Assembly: GCA_023634235.1 (NCBI GenBank)
Contig: JAMKCF010000134.1
Span: 122,225 to 186,224, forward strand
Direction: 5' to 3'
From: Pisaster brevispinus
Lineage: Eukaryota; Echinodermata; Asteroidea; Forcipulatida; Asteriidae
Length of the DNA: 64,000 nucleotides
Under the pieces are notes generated by a model. The model saw nothing but the letters and a program-made list of their open reading frames with translations. It did no database searches and had not been told where the DNA came from. Position 1 is the first letter of the stretch; each line of letters starts with the position of its first letter. This document shows, one piece after another, positions 1-11,100 of this stretch. A program made the translations under genes and the position numbers.

Positions 1-7
1 AGGCACA

Positions 8-20
8 CTCAGGTACAAAT
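8..20 (+). other. Donor-like site CTCAG/GTACAAAT (first copy)
   Basis: Matches the eukaryotic 5' splice consensus (CAG/GTANNN) at the junction 12/13 and is repeated once per monomer. It closes the exon-like segment that starts in the preceding copy. One unit carries GGAACAAA at this place (about 5670), which destroys the GT. Use as a splice site is unproven. Confidence 0.35.
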
Positions 21-169
21 TTCGTCTCTCTAGCATTTCCAGTTCATGAGTTATTCTGAAACTTAGCTCGGGTGTTGTTTCAAATCATTCTTCGGATGGA
101 CATGTCTTGCCTTTGTTGTTGCTGGGCCCCGGCGCGTGGGCTAATTTGCCGGTGGTTGTAGCCCTATTC

Positions 170-186
170 CGGGGCCGCTCGCCCCG
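170..186 (+). other. Short GC hairpin in each monomer
   Basis: CGGGGC (170-175) and GCCCCG (181-186) are perfect reverse complements, separated by the 5-nt loop CGCTC. The hairpin occurs in nearly every copy. It sits in the CpG-rich part of the monomer, just before GAAAATG. A loop-independent role such as transcript structure or replication pausing is possible but not shown. A 6-bp stem can also be coincidental. Confidence 0.45.
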
Positions 187-222
187 CCTAGAAAATGGTC
201 AGAGACACGGATCCACGACGAG

Positions 223-339
223 GTGAGAGCCCTGAATCGTGGCTTTCCAGTGGTGGAAAACTTGTGCAAATCCAATGTTGTTATGGGTGTGATTTGACCC
301 TCCTTGTATTTTATTTCGTTTCTTCTTCTTTTTTGGCAG
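223..339 (+). other. Intron-like segment, 117 nt (first copy)
   Basis: It starts GTGAGAGCC after ACGAG, a close match to the 5' splice consensus AG/GTRAG. It ends in a pyrimidine tract (about 311-334: TTATTTCG, TTTCTTCTTC, TTTTTT) followed by GGCAG, a good 3' splice site. A branch-like TTGAC (YTNAY) has its A at 297, 42 nt before the AG. Length is 117 nt in all subfamilies, because TTTTTTGGCAG and TTTTTGTGCAG are equal in length. In D-type copies the change to TTGGACC removes this branch-like motif, although TTTAT nearer the acceptor remains. It is a multiple of three with no stop in the frame of ATG 195, so retention would keep that frame. It may be a relic intron or coincidence. Confidence 0.4.
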
Positions 340-483
340 CTCTGTGTACAAAAATCCCACTGAAGATGCTTTTGAGTGGCTTTCTGAGTGTCCCAGCCTG
401 CAGGCCATTTCCGGCACGAAGATGGTGCACATCGGCCCAAAAAGTCTGATGTTCGGGTGAAGTGGAATTCAAGGCACACTCAG
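340..483 (+). pseudogene. Exon-like gene fragment, 144 nt (first copy)
   Basis: Bounded by TTGGCAG/CTCTG upstream and CTCAG/GTACA downstream. Reading from the second base (341), it opens SVYKNPTEDAFEWLSE, continues CPSLQAISGTKMVHIGPK and stops at TGA after SLMFG. This stretch has a balanced, charged, globular-protein look unlike the other frames. All three frames contain a stop inside the 144 nt, so the piece is not an open internal exon as it stands. Copies with six instead of five A in the CCCAAAAAG run read on as KKSDVRVKWNSRHTQ through the downstream donor. I do not recognise the parent protein; the LSECPSLQAI portion vaguely recalls leucine-rich repeats, but that is not an assignment. 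The same segment is repeated in every monomer. Confidence 0.35.
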
Positions 484-2355
484 GTACAAATTTCGTCTCT
501 CTAGCATTTCTAGTTCATGAGTTATTCTGAAACTTAGCTCGGGTGTTGTTTCAAATCATTCTTCGGATGGACATGTCTTGCCTTTGTTGTTGCTGGGCCC
601 CGGCGCGTGGGCTAATTTGCCGGTGGTTGTAGCCCTATTCCGGGGCCGCTCGCCCCGCCTAGAAAATGGTCAGAGACACGGATCCACGACGAGGTGAGAG
701 CCCTGAATCGTGGCTTTCCAGTGGTGGAAAACTTGTGCAAATCCGATGTTGTTATGGGTGTGATTTGACCCTCCTTGTATTTTATTTAGTTTCTTCTTCT
801 TTTTTGGCAGCTCTGTGTACAAAAATCCCACTGAAGATGCTTTTGAGTGGCTTTCTGAGTGTCCCAGCCTGCAGGCCATTTCCGGCACGAAGATGGTGCA
901 CATCGGCCCAAAAAGTCTAATGTTCGGGTGAAGTGGAATTCAAGGCACACTCAGGTACAAATTTCGTCTCTCTAGCATTTCCAGTTCATGAGTTATTCTG
1001 AAACTTAGCTCGGGTGTTGTTTCAAATCATTCTTCGGATGGACATGTCTTGCCTTTGTTGTTGCTGGGCCCCGGCGCGTGGGCTAATTTGCCGGTGGTTG
1101 TAGCCCTATTCCGGGGCCGCTCGCCCCACCTAGAAAATGGTCAGAGACACGGATCTACAACGAAGTGAGAGCCCTGATTCGTGGCTTTCCAGTGGTGGAA
1201 ACCTTGTGCAAATCCGATGTTGTTATGGGTGTGATTGGACCCTCCTTGTATTTTATTTCGTTTCTTCTTATTTTTGTGCAGCTCTGTGAACAAAAATCCC
1301 ACTGAAGATGCTTTTGAGTGGCTTTCTGAGTGTCCCAGCCTGCAGGCCATTTCCGGCACGAAGATGGTGCACATCGGCCCAGAAAGTCTGATGTTCGGGT
1401 GAAGTGGAATTCAAGGCACACTTAGGTACAAATTTCGTCTCTCTAGCATTTCTAGTTCATGAGTTATTCTGAAACTTAGCTCGGGTGTTGTTTCAAATCA
1501 TTCTTCGGATGGACATGTCTTGCCTTTGTTGTGTCTGGGCCCCGTCGCGTGGGCTAATTTGCCGGTGGTTGTAGCCCTATTCCGGGGCCGCTCGCCCCGC
1601 CTAGAAAATGGTCAAAAACACGAATCTACAACGAGGTGAGAGCCCTGAATCGTGGCTTTCCAGTGGTGGAAAACTTGTGCAAATCCGATGTTGTTATGGG
1701 TGTGATTTGACCCTCCTTGTATTTTATTTCGTTTCTTCTTCTTTTTTGGCAGCTCTGTGTACAAAAATCCCACTGAAGATGCTTTTGAGTGGCTTTCTGA
1801 GTGTCCCAGCCTGCAGGCCATTTCCGGCACGAAGATGGTGCACATCGGCCCAAAAAGTCTGATGTTCGGGTGAAGTGGAATTCAAGGCACACTCAGGTAC
1901 AAATTTCGTCTCTCTAGCATTTCTAGTTCATGAGTTATTCTGAAACTTAGCTCGGGTGTTGTTTCAAATCATTCTTCGGATGGACATGTCTTGCCTTTGT
2001 TGTTGCTGGGCCCCGGCGCGTGGGCTAATTTGCCGGTGGTTGTAGCCCTATTCCGGGGCCGCTCGCCCCGCCTAGAAAATGGTCAGAGACACGGATCTAC
2101 GACGAGGTGAGAGCCCTGAATCGTGGCTTTCCAGTGTTGGAAAACTTTTGCAAATCCGATGTTGTTATGGGTGTGATTTGACCCTCCTTGTATTTTATTT
2201 CGTTTCTTCTTCTTTTTTGGCAGCTCTGTGTACAAAAATCCCACTGAAGATGCTTTTGAGTGGCTTTCTGAGTGTCCCAGCCTGCAGGCCATTTCCGGCA
2301 CGAAGATGGTGCACATCGGCCCAGAAAGTCTGATGTTCGGGTGAAGTGGAATTCA

Positions 2356-2828
2356 AGGCACACTCAGGTACAAATTTCGTCTCTCTAGCATTTCTAGTTC
2401 ATGAGTTTTTCTCAAACTTAGCTCGGGTGTTGTTTCAAATCATTCTTCGGATGGACATATGTCTTGCCTTTGTTGTTGCTCGGCCCCGGCGCGTGGGCTA
2501 ACTTGCCGGTGGTTGTAGCCCTATTCCGGGGCCGCTCGCCCCGCCTAGAAAATGCTCAGAAACACGGATCCACGACGAGGTGAGAGCCCTGATTCGTGGC
2601 TTTCCAGTGGTGGAAACCTTGTGCAAATCCGATGTTGTTATGGGTGTGATTGGACCCTCCTTGTATTTTATTTCGTTTCTTCTTCTTTTTGTGCAGCTCT
2701 GTGTACAAAAATCCCACTGAAGATGCTTTTGAGTGGCTTTCTTAGTGTCCCAGCCTGCAGGCCATTTCCGGCACGAAGATGGTGCACATCGGCCCAAAAA
2801 GTCTAATGTTCGGGTGAAGTGGAATTCA
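2356..2828 (+). repeat. D-like 473-bp monomer inside A-type DNA
   Basis: Has CATATG, CTCAAAC, CGGCCCCGG, CTAACTTG, ATGCTC, GATTCG, AACCTTG, GATTGGACC and GTGCAG, all right-hand-block states, yet is flanked by A-type copies. It shares AGAAACACGGATCCACG with the copy at 4715-5187, five monomers (2359 bp) away, so the two probably derive from one segmental duplication. Confidence 0.85.
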
Positions 2829-3770
2829 AGGCACACTCAGGTACAAATTTCGTCTCTCTAGCATTTCTAGTTCATGAGTTATTCTGAAACTTAGCTCGGG
2901 TGTTGTTTCAAATCATTCTTCGGATGGACATGTCTTGCCTTTGTTGTTGCTGGGCCCCGGCGCGTGGGCTAATTTGCCGGTGGTTGTAGCCCTATTCCGG
3001 GGCCGCTCGCCCCGCCTAGAAAATGGTCAGAGACACGGATCCACGACGAGGTGAGAGCCCTGAATCGTGGCTTTCCAGTGGTGGAAAACTTGTGCAAATC
3101 CGATGTTGTTATGGGTGTGATTTGACCCTCCTTGTATTTTATTTCGTTTCTTCTTCTTTTTTGGCAGCTCTGTGTACAAAAATCCCACTGAAGATGCTTT
3201 TGAGTGGCTTTCTGAGTGTCCCAGCCTGCAGGCCATTTCCGGCACGAAGATGGTGCACATCGGCCCAAAAAGTCTAATGTTCGGGTGAAGTGGAATTCAA
3301 GGCACACTCAGGTACAAATTTCGTCTCTCTAGCATTTCTAGTTCATGAGTTATTCTGAAACTTAGCTCGGGTGTTGTTTCAAATCATTCTTCGGATGGAC
3401 ATGTCTTGCCTTTGTTGTTGCTGGGCCCCGGCGCGTGGGCTAATTTGCCGGTGGTTGTAGCCCTATTCCGGGGCCGCTCGCCCCGCCTAGAAAATGGTCA
3501 GAGACACGGATCCACGACGAGGTGAGAGCCCTGAATCGTGGCTTTCCAGTGGTGGAAAACTTGTGCAAATCCGATGTTGTTATGGGTGTGATTTGACCCT
3601 CCTTGTATTTTATTTCGTTTCTTCTTCTTTTTTGGCAGCTCTGTGTACAAAAATCCCACTGAAGATGCTTTTGAGTGGCTTTCTGAGTGTCCCAGCCTGC
3701 AGGCCATTTCCGGCACGAAGATGGTGCACATCGGCCCAAAAAGTCTAATGTTCGGGTGAAGTGGAATTCA

Positions 3771-4242
3771 AGGCACACTCAGGTACAAATTTCGTCTCTC
3801 TAGCATTTCTAGTTCATGAGTTATTCTGAAACTTAGCTCGGGTGTTGTTTCAAATCAATTAATCGGATGGACATGTCTTACCTTTGTTGTTGCTCGGCCC
3901 CGGCGCGTGGGCTAACTTGCCGGTGGTTGTAGCCCTATTCCGGGGCCGCTCGCCCCGCCTAGAAAATGCTCAGAGACACGGATCTACAACGAAGTGAGAG
4001 CCCTGATTCGTGGCTTTCCAGTGGTGGAAACCTTGTGCAAATCCGATGTTGTTATGGGTGTGATTTGACCCTCCTTGTATTTTATTTCGTTTCTTCTTCT
4101 TTTTTGGCAGCTCTGTGTACAAAAATCCCACTGAAGATGCTTTTGAGTGGCTTTCTGAGTGTCCCAGCCTGCAGGCCATTTCCGGCACGAAGATGGTGCA
4201 CATCGGCCCAAAAAGTCTAATGTTCGGGTGAAGTGGAATTCA
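3771..4242 (+). repeat. Chimeric monomer (C/D-like front, A-like back)
   Basis: The front carries CGGCCCCGG, CTAACTTG, ATGCTC, CGAAGTGAG, GATTCG and AACCTTG. The back carries GATTTGACC and TTTTTTGGCAG, the latter specific to A. The switch lies between about 4034 and 4101. An altered AATCAATTAATCGG near 3854-3867 adds one base. Confidence 0.8.
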
Positions 4243-5187
4243 AGGCACACTCAGGTACAAATTTCGTCTCTCTAGCATTTCTAGTTCATGAGTTATTCTG
4301 AAACTTAGCTCGGGTGTTGTTTCAAATCATTTATTCGGATGGACATGTCTTGCCTTTGTTGTTGCTCGGCCCCGGCGCGTGGGCTAACTTGCCGGTGGTT
4401 GTAGCCCTATTCCGGGGCCGCTCGCCCCGCCTAGTAAATGCTCAGAGACACGGATCTACAACGAAGTGAGAGCCCTGATTCGTGGCTTTCCAGTGGTGGA
4501 AACTTTGTGCAAATCCGATGTTGTTATGGGTGTGATTGGACCCTCCTTGTATTTTATTTCGTTTCTTCTTCTTTTTGTGCAGCTCTGTGTACAAAAATCC
4601 CACTGAAGATGCTTTTGAGTGGCTTTCTGAGTGTCCCAGCCTGCAGGCCATTTCCGGCACGAAGATGGTGCACATCGGCCCAGAAAGTCTGATGTTCGGG
4701 TGAAGTGGAATTCAAGGCACACTCAGGTACAAATTTCGTCTCTCTAGCATTTCTAGTTCATGAGTTATTCTCAAACTTAGCTCGGGTGTTGTTTCAAATC
4801 ATTCTTCGGATGGACATATGTCTTGCCTTTGTTGTTGCTCGGCCCCGGCGCGTGGGCTAACTTGCCGGTGGTTGTAGCCCTATTCCGGGGCCGCTCGCCC
4901 CGCCTAGAAAATGCTCAGAAACACGGATCCACGACGAGGTGAGAGCCCTGATTCGTGGCTTTCCAGTGGTGGAAACCTTTTGCAAATCCGATGTTGTCAT
5001 GGGTGTGATTGGACCCTCCTTGTATTTTATTTCGTTTCTTCTTCTTTTTGTGCAGCTCTGTGTACAAAAATCCCACTGAAGATGCTTTTGAGTGGCTTTC
5101 TGAGTGTCCCAGCCTGCAGGCCATTTCCGGCACGAAGATGGTGCACATCGGCCCAAAAAGTCTGATGTTCGGGTGAAGTGGAATTCA

Positions 5188-8100
5188 AGGCACACTCAGG
5201 TACAAATTTCGTCTCTCTAGCATTTCTAGTTCATGAGTTATTCTGAAACTTAGCTCGGGTGTTGTTTCAAATCATTCTTCGGATGGACATGTCTTGCCTT
5301 TGTTGTTGCTGGGCCCCGGCGCGTGGGCTAATTTGCCGGTGGTTGTAGCCCTATTCCGGGGCCGCTCGCCCCGCCTAAAAAATGGTCAGAGACACGGATC
5401 CACAACGAGGTGAGAGCCCTGAATCGTGGCTTTCCAGTGGTGGAAAACTTGTGCAAATCCGATGTTGTTATGGGTGTGATTTGACCCTCCTTGTATTTTA
5501 TTTCGTTTCTTCTTCTTTTTTGGCAGCTCTGTGTACAAAAAACCCACTGAAGATGCTTTTGAGTGGCTTTCTGAGTGTCCCAGCCTGCAGGCCATTTCCG
5601 GCCCGAAGATGGTGCACATCGGCCCAAAAAGTCTGATGTTCGGGTGAAGTGGAATTCAAGGCACACTCAGGAACAAATTTCGTCTCTCTAGCATTTCTAG
5701 TTCATGAGTTATTCTGAAACTTAGCTCGGGTGTTGTTTCAAATCATTCTTCGGATGGACATGTCTTGCCTTTGTTGTTGCTGGGCCCCGGCGCGTGGGCT
5801 AATTTGCCGGTGGTTGTAGCCCTATTCCGGGGCCGCTCGCCCCGCCTAGAAAATGGTCAGAGACACGGATCCACGACGAGGTGAGAGCCCTGAATCGTGG
5901 CTTTCCAGTGGTGGAAAACTTGTGCAAATCCGATGTTGTTATGGGTGTGATTTGACCCTCCTTGTATTTTATTTCGTTTCTTCTTCTTTTTTGGCAGCTC
6001 TGTGTACAAAAATCCCACTGAAGATGCTTTTGAGTGGCTTTCTGAGTGTCCCAGCCTGCAGGCCATTTCCGGCACGAAGATGGTGCACATCGGCCCAAAA
6101 AGTCTGATGTTCGGGTGAAGTGGAATTCAAGGCACACTCAGGTACAAATTTCGTCTCTCTAGCATTTCTAGTTCATGAGTTATTCTGAAACTTAGCTCGG
6201 GTGTTGTTTCAAATCATTCTTCGGATGGACATGTCTTGCCTTTGTTGTTGCTGGGCCCCGGCGCGTGGGCTACTTTGCCGGTGGTTGTAGCCCTATTCCG
6301 GGGCCGCTTGCCCCGCCTAGAAAATGGTCAGAGACACGGATCCACGACGAGGTGAGAGCCCTGAATCGTGGCTTTCCAGTGGTAGAAAACTTGTGCAAAT
6401 CCGATGTTGTTATGGGTGTGATTTGACCCTCCTTGTATTTTATTTCGTTTCTTCTTCTTTTTTGGCAGCTCTGTGTACAAAAATCCCACTGAAGATGCTT
6501 TTGAGTGGCTTTCTGAGTGTCCCAGCCTGCAGGCCATTTCCGGCACGAAGATGGTGCACATCGGCCCAAAAAGTCTGATGTTCGGGTGAAATGGAATTCA
6601 AGGCACACTCTGGTACAAATTTCGTCTCTCTAGCATTTCTAGTTCATGAGTTATTCTGAAACTTAGCTCGGGTGTTGTTTCAAATCATTCTTCGGATGGA
6701 CATGTCTTGCCTTTGTTGTTGCTGGGCCCCGGCGCTTGGGCTAATTTGCCGGTGGTTGTAGCCCTATTCCGGGGCCGCTCGCCCCGCCTAGAAAATGGTC
6801 AGAGACACGGATCCACGACGAGGTGAGAGCCCTAAATCGTGGCTTTCCAGTGGTGGAAAACTTGTGCAAATCCGATGTTGTTATGGGTGTGATTTGACCC
6901 TCCTTGTATTTTATTTCGTTTCTTCTTCTTTTTTGGCAGCTCTGTGTACAAAAATCCCACTGAAGATGCTTTTGAGTGGCTTTCTGAGTGTCCCTGCCTG
7001 CAGGCCATTTCCGGCACGAAGATGGTGCACATCGGCCCAAAAAGTCTGATGTTCGGGTGAAGTGGAATTCAAGGCACACTCAGGTACAAATTTCGTCTCT
7101 CTAGCATTTCTAGTTCATGAGTTATTCTGAAACTTAGCTCGGGTGTTGTTTCAAATCATTCTTCGGATGGACATGTCTTGCCTTTGTTGTTGCTGGGCCC
7201 CGGCGCGTGGGCTAATTTGCCGGTGGTTGTAGCCTTATTCCGGGGCCGATCGCCCCGCCTAGAAAATGGTCAGAGACACGGATCTACGACGAGGTGAGAG
7301 CCCTGAATCGTGGCTTTCCAGTGGTAGAAAACTTGTGCAAATCCGATGTTGTTATGGGTGTGATTTGACCCTCCTTGTATTTTATTTCGTTTCTTCTTCT
7401 TTTTTGGCAGCTCTGTGTACAAAAATCCCACTGAAGATGCTTTTGAGTGGCTTTCTGAGTGTCCCAGCCTGCAGGCCATTTCCGGCACGAAGATGGTGCA
7501 CATCGGCCCAAAAAGTCTGATGTTCGGGTGAAGTGGAATTCAAGGCACACTCAGGTACAAATTTCGTCTCTCTAGCATTTCTAGTTCATGAGTTATTCTG
7601 AAACTTAGCTCGGGTGTTGTTTCAAATCATTCTTCGGATGGACATGTCTTGCCTTTGTTGTTGCTGGGCCCCGGCGCGTGGGCTAATTTGCCGGTGGTTG
7701 TAGCCCTATTCCGGGGCCGCTCGCCCCGCCTAGAAAATGGTCAGAGTCACAGATCTACGACGAGGTGAGAGCCCTGAATCGTGGCTTTCCAGTGGTGGAA
7801 AACTTGTGCAAATCCGATGTTGTTATGGGTGTGATTTGACCCTCCTTGTATTTTATTTCGTTTCTTCTTCTTTTTTGGCAGCTCTGTGTACAAAAATCCC
7901 ACTGAAGATGCTTTTGAGTGGCTTTCTGAGTGTCCCAGCCTGCAGGCCATTTCCGGCACGAAGATGGTGCACATCGGCCCAAAAAGTCTAATGTTCGGGT
8001 GAAGTGGAATTCAAGGCACACTCAGGTACAAATTTCGTCTCTCTAGCATTTCTAGTTCATGAGTTATTCTGAAACTTAGCTCGGGTGTTGTTTCAAATCA

Positions 8101-11100
8101 TTCTTCGGATGGACATGTCTTGCCTTTGTTGTTGCTGGGCCCCGGCGCTTGGGCTAATTTGCCGGTGGTTGTAGCCCTATTCCGGGGCCGCTCGCCCCGC
8201 CTAGAAAATGGTCAGAGACACGGATATACGACGAGGTGAGAGCCCTGAATCGTGGCTTTCCAGTGGTAGAAAACTTGTGCAAATCCGATGTTGTTATGGG
8301 TGTGATTTGACCCTCCTTGTATTTTATTTCGTTTCTTCTTCTTTTTTGGCAGCTCTGTGTACAAAAATCCCACTGAAGATGCTTTTGAGTGGCTTTCTGA
8401 GTGTCCCAGCCTGCAGGCCATTTCCGGCACGAAGATGGTGCACATCGGCCCAAAAAGTCTAATGTTCGGGTGAAGTGGAATTCAAGGCACACTCAGGTAC
8501 AAATTTCGTCTCTCTAGCATTTCTAGTTCATGAGTTATTCTGAAACTTAGCTCGGGTGTTGTTTCAAATCATTCTTCGGATGGACATGTCTTGCCTTTGT
8601 TGTTGCTGGGCCCCGGCGCGTGGGCTAATTTGCCGGTGGTTGTAGCCCTATTCCGGGGCCGCTCGCCCCGCCTAGAAAATGGTCAGAGACACGGATCTAC
8701 GACGAGGTGAGAGCCCTGAATCGTGGCTTTCCAGTGGTGGAAAACTTGTGCAAATCCGATGTTGTTATGGGTGTGATTTGACCCTCCTTGTATTTTATTT
8801 CGTTTCTTCTTCTTTTTTGGCAGCTCTGTGTACAAAAATCCCACTGAAGATGCTTTTGAGTGGCTTTCTGAGTGTCCCAGCCTGCAGGCCATTTCCGGCA
8901 CGAAGATGGTGCACATCGGCCCAAAAAGTCTAATGTTCGGGTGAAGTGGAATTCAAGGCACACTCAGGTACAAATTTCGTCTCTCTAGCATTTCTAGTTC
9001 ATGAGTTATTCTGAAACTTAGCTCGGGTGTTGTTTCAAATCATTCTTCGGATGGACATGTCTTGCCTTTGTTGTTGCTGGGCCCCGGCGCGTGGGCTAAT
9101 TTGCCGGTGGTTGTAGCCCTATTCCGGGGCCGCTCGCCCCGCCTAGAAAATGGTCAGAGACACGGATCCACGACGAGGTGAGAGCCCTGAATCGTGGCTT
9201 TCCAGTGGTGGAAAACTTGTGCAAATCCGATGTTGTTATGGGTGTGATTTGACCCTCCTTGTATTTTATTTCGTTTCTTCTTCTTTTTTGGCAGCTCTGT
9301 GTACAAAAATCCCACTGAAGATGCTTTTGAGTGGCTTTCTGAGTGTCCCAGCCTGCAGGCCATTTCCGGCACGAAGATGGTGCACATCGGCCCAAAAAGT
9401 CTGATGTTCGGGTGAAGTGGAATTCAAGGCACACTCAGGTACAAATTTCGTCTCTCTAGCATTTCTAGTTCATGAGTTATTCTGAAACTTAGCTCGGGTG
9501 TTGTTTCAAATCATTCTTCGGATGGACATGTCTTGCCTTTGTTGTTGCTGGGCCCCGGCGCGTGGGCTAATTTGCCGGTGGTTGTAGCCCTATTCCGGGG
9601 CCGCTCGCCCCGCCTAGAAAATGGTCAGAGACACGGATCCACGACGAGGTGAGAGCCCTGAATCGTGGCTTTCCAGTGGTGGAAAACTTGTGCAAATCCG
9701 ATGTTGTTACGGGTGTGATTTGACCCTCCTTGTATTTTATTTCGTTTCTTCTTCTTTTTTGGCAGCTCTGTGTACAAAAATCCCACTGAAGATGCTTTTG
9801 AGTGGCTTTCTGAGTGTCCCAGCCTGCAGGCCATTTCCGGCACGAAGATGGTGCACATCGGCCCAAAAAGTCTGATGTTCGGGTGAAGTGGAATTCAAGG
9901 CACACTCAGGTACAAATTTCGTCTCTCTAGCATTTCTAGTTCATGAGTTATTCTGAAACTTAGCTCGGGTGTTGTTTCAAATCATTCTTCGGATGGACAT
10001 GTCTTGCCTTTGTTGTTGCTGGGCCCCGGCGCGTGGGCTAATTTGCCGGTGGTTGTAGCCCTATTCCGGGGCCGCTCGCCCCGCCTAGAAAATGGTCAGA
10101 GACACGGATTTACGACGAGGTGAGAGCCCTGAATCGTGGCTTTCCAGTGGTGGAAAACTTGTGCAAATCCGATGTTGTTATGGGTGTGATTTGACCCTCC
10201 TTGTATTTTATTTCGTTTCTTCTTCTTTTTTGGCAGCTCTGTGTACAAAAATCCCACTGAAGATGCTTTTGAGTGGCTTTCTGAGTGTCCCAGCCTGCAG
10301 GCCATTTCCGGCACGAAGATGGTGCACATCGGCCCAAAAAGTCTGATGTTCGGGTGAAGTGGAATTCAAGGCACACTCAGGTACAAATTTCGTCTCTCTA
10401 GCATTTCTAGTTCATGAGTTATTCTGAAACTTAGCTCGGGTGTTGTTTCAAATCATTCTTCGGATGGACATGTCTTGCCTTTGTTGTTGCTGGGCCCCGG
10501 CGCGTGGGCTAATTTGCCGGTGGTTGTAGCCCTATTCCGGGGCCGCTCGCCCCGCCTAGAAAATGGTCAGAGACACGGATCCACGACGAGGTGAGAGCCC
10601 TGAATCGTGGCTTTCCAGTGGTGGAAAACTTGTGCAAATCCGATGTTGTTATGGGTGTGATTTGACCCTCCTTGTATTTTATTTCGTTTCTTCTTCTTTT
10701 TTGGCAGCTCTGTGTACAAAAATCCCACTGAAGATGCTTTTGAGTGGCTTTCTGAGTGTCCCAGCCTGCAGGCCATTTCCGGCACGAAGATGGTGCACAT
10801 CGGCCCAAAAAGTCTGATGTTCGGGTGAAGTGGAATTCAAGGCACACTCAGGTACAAATTTCGTCTCTCTAGCATTTCTAGTTCATGAGTTATTCTGAAA
10901 CTTAGCTCGGGTGTTGTTTCAAATCATTCTTCGGATGGACATGTCTTGCCTTTGTTGTTGCTGGGCCCCGGCGCGTGGGCTAATTTGCCGGTGGTTGTAG
11001 CCCTATTCCGGGGCCGCTCGCCCCGCCTAGAAAATGGTCAGAGACACGGATCCACGACGAGGTGAGAGCCCTGAATCGTGGCTTTCCAATGGTGGAAAAC

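Larger units (their letters stand above)
1..471 (+). repeat. Representative A-type monomer (471 bp)
   Basis: Reference copy for the internal layout. A splice-donor-like CTCAG/GTACAAAT lies at 8-20. A T-rich moderate-GC part follows to about 115, then a GC-rich CpG-bearing part at about 121-190 with a short hairpin at 170-186. GAAAATGG is at 191-198, a second donor-like AG/GTGAGAG at 221-229, a pyrimidine tract and CAG at 311-339, and an exon-like piece from 340 into the next copy (ending 483). A-type marks are CTGAAAC, GGGCCC, CTAATTTGCC, ATGGTC, CTGAATCG, AAAACTTG, GATTTGACC and TTTTTTGGCAG. Confidence 0.9.
1..5187 (+). repeat. Mixed left block: A-type with C/D-like and chimeric monomers
   Basis: Eleven monomers. 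Those starting at 1, 472, 1414, 1885, 2829 and 3300 are A-type. Those starting at 2356 and 4715 are D-like (CATATG, CGGCCCCGG, GATTCG, GATTGGACC, GTGCAG) and share AGAAACACGGATCCACG. Those at 943, 3771 and 4243 share the rare CGAAGTGAG. The 943 copy is A-like in front and D-like behind. The 3771 copy is C/D-like in front and A-like behind. Copies at 3771 and 4243 also carry odd bases before the GGATGGAC element (AATTAATCGG and TTTATTCGG). Such mixing suggests repeated exchange between distant array members. Confidence 0.85.

Noticed and set aside
66..90. Pol III box A/B-like strings (TAGCTCGGGTG, GTTTCAAATCA)
   Set aside because: Each is a partial match, and they lie only about two bases apart, far too close for a tRNA- or SINE-type internal promoter. 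No tRNA fold follows.
241..250. GGCTTTCCAG as an alternative 3' splice site
   Set aside because: It lies only 28 nt after the GTGAGAG donor, too short for a usual spliceosomal intron, with a weak pyrimidine tract; five copies lack it.
331..336. T-run as a Pol III terminator
   Set aside because: The six-T run in A copies is part of a longer pyrimidine tract before CAG, and other subfamilies have only five T; no upstream Pol III gene is recognisable.
195..449. Recurrent + strand ORF of 84 codons starting at GAAAATG
   Set aside because: Appears in most copies only because the monomer is repeated. Starts are lost in ATAGTC copies, subfamily differences are nearly all amino-acid changing, and it crosses the intron-like segment.
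1..471. 5S rRNA, snRNA or histone gene cluster
   Set aside because: The unit length would suit 5S rDNA, but no 5S, U1, U2 or U6 core sequence or histone reading frame is present on either strand.
141..479. Recurrent - strand ORFs of 77-112 codons
   Set aside because: They overlap each other and the + strand frames in every copy, lack recognisable domains and change ends with single substitutions; shadows of the repeat.
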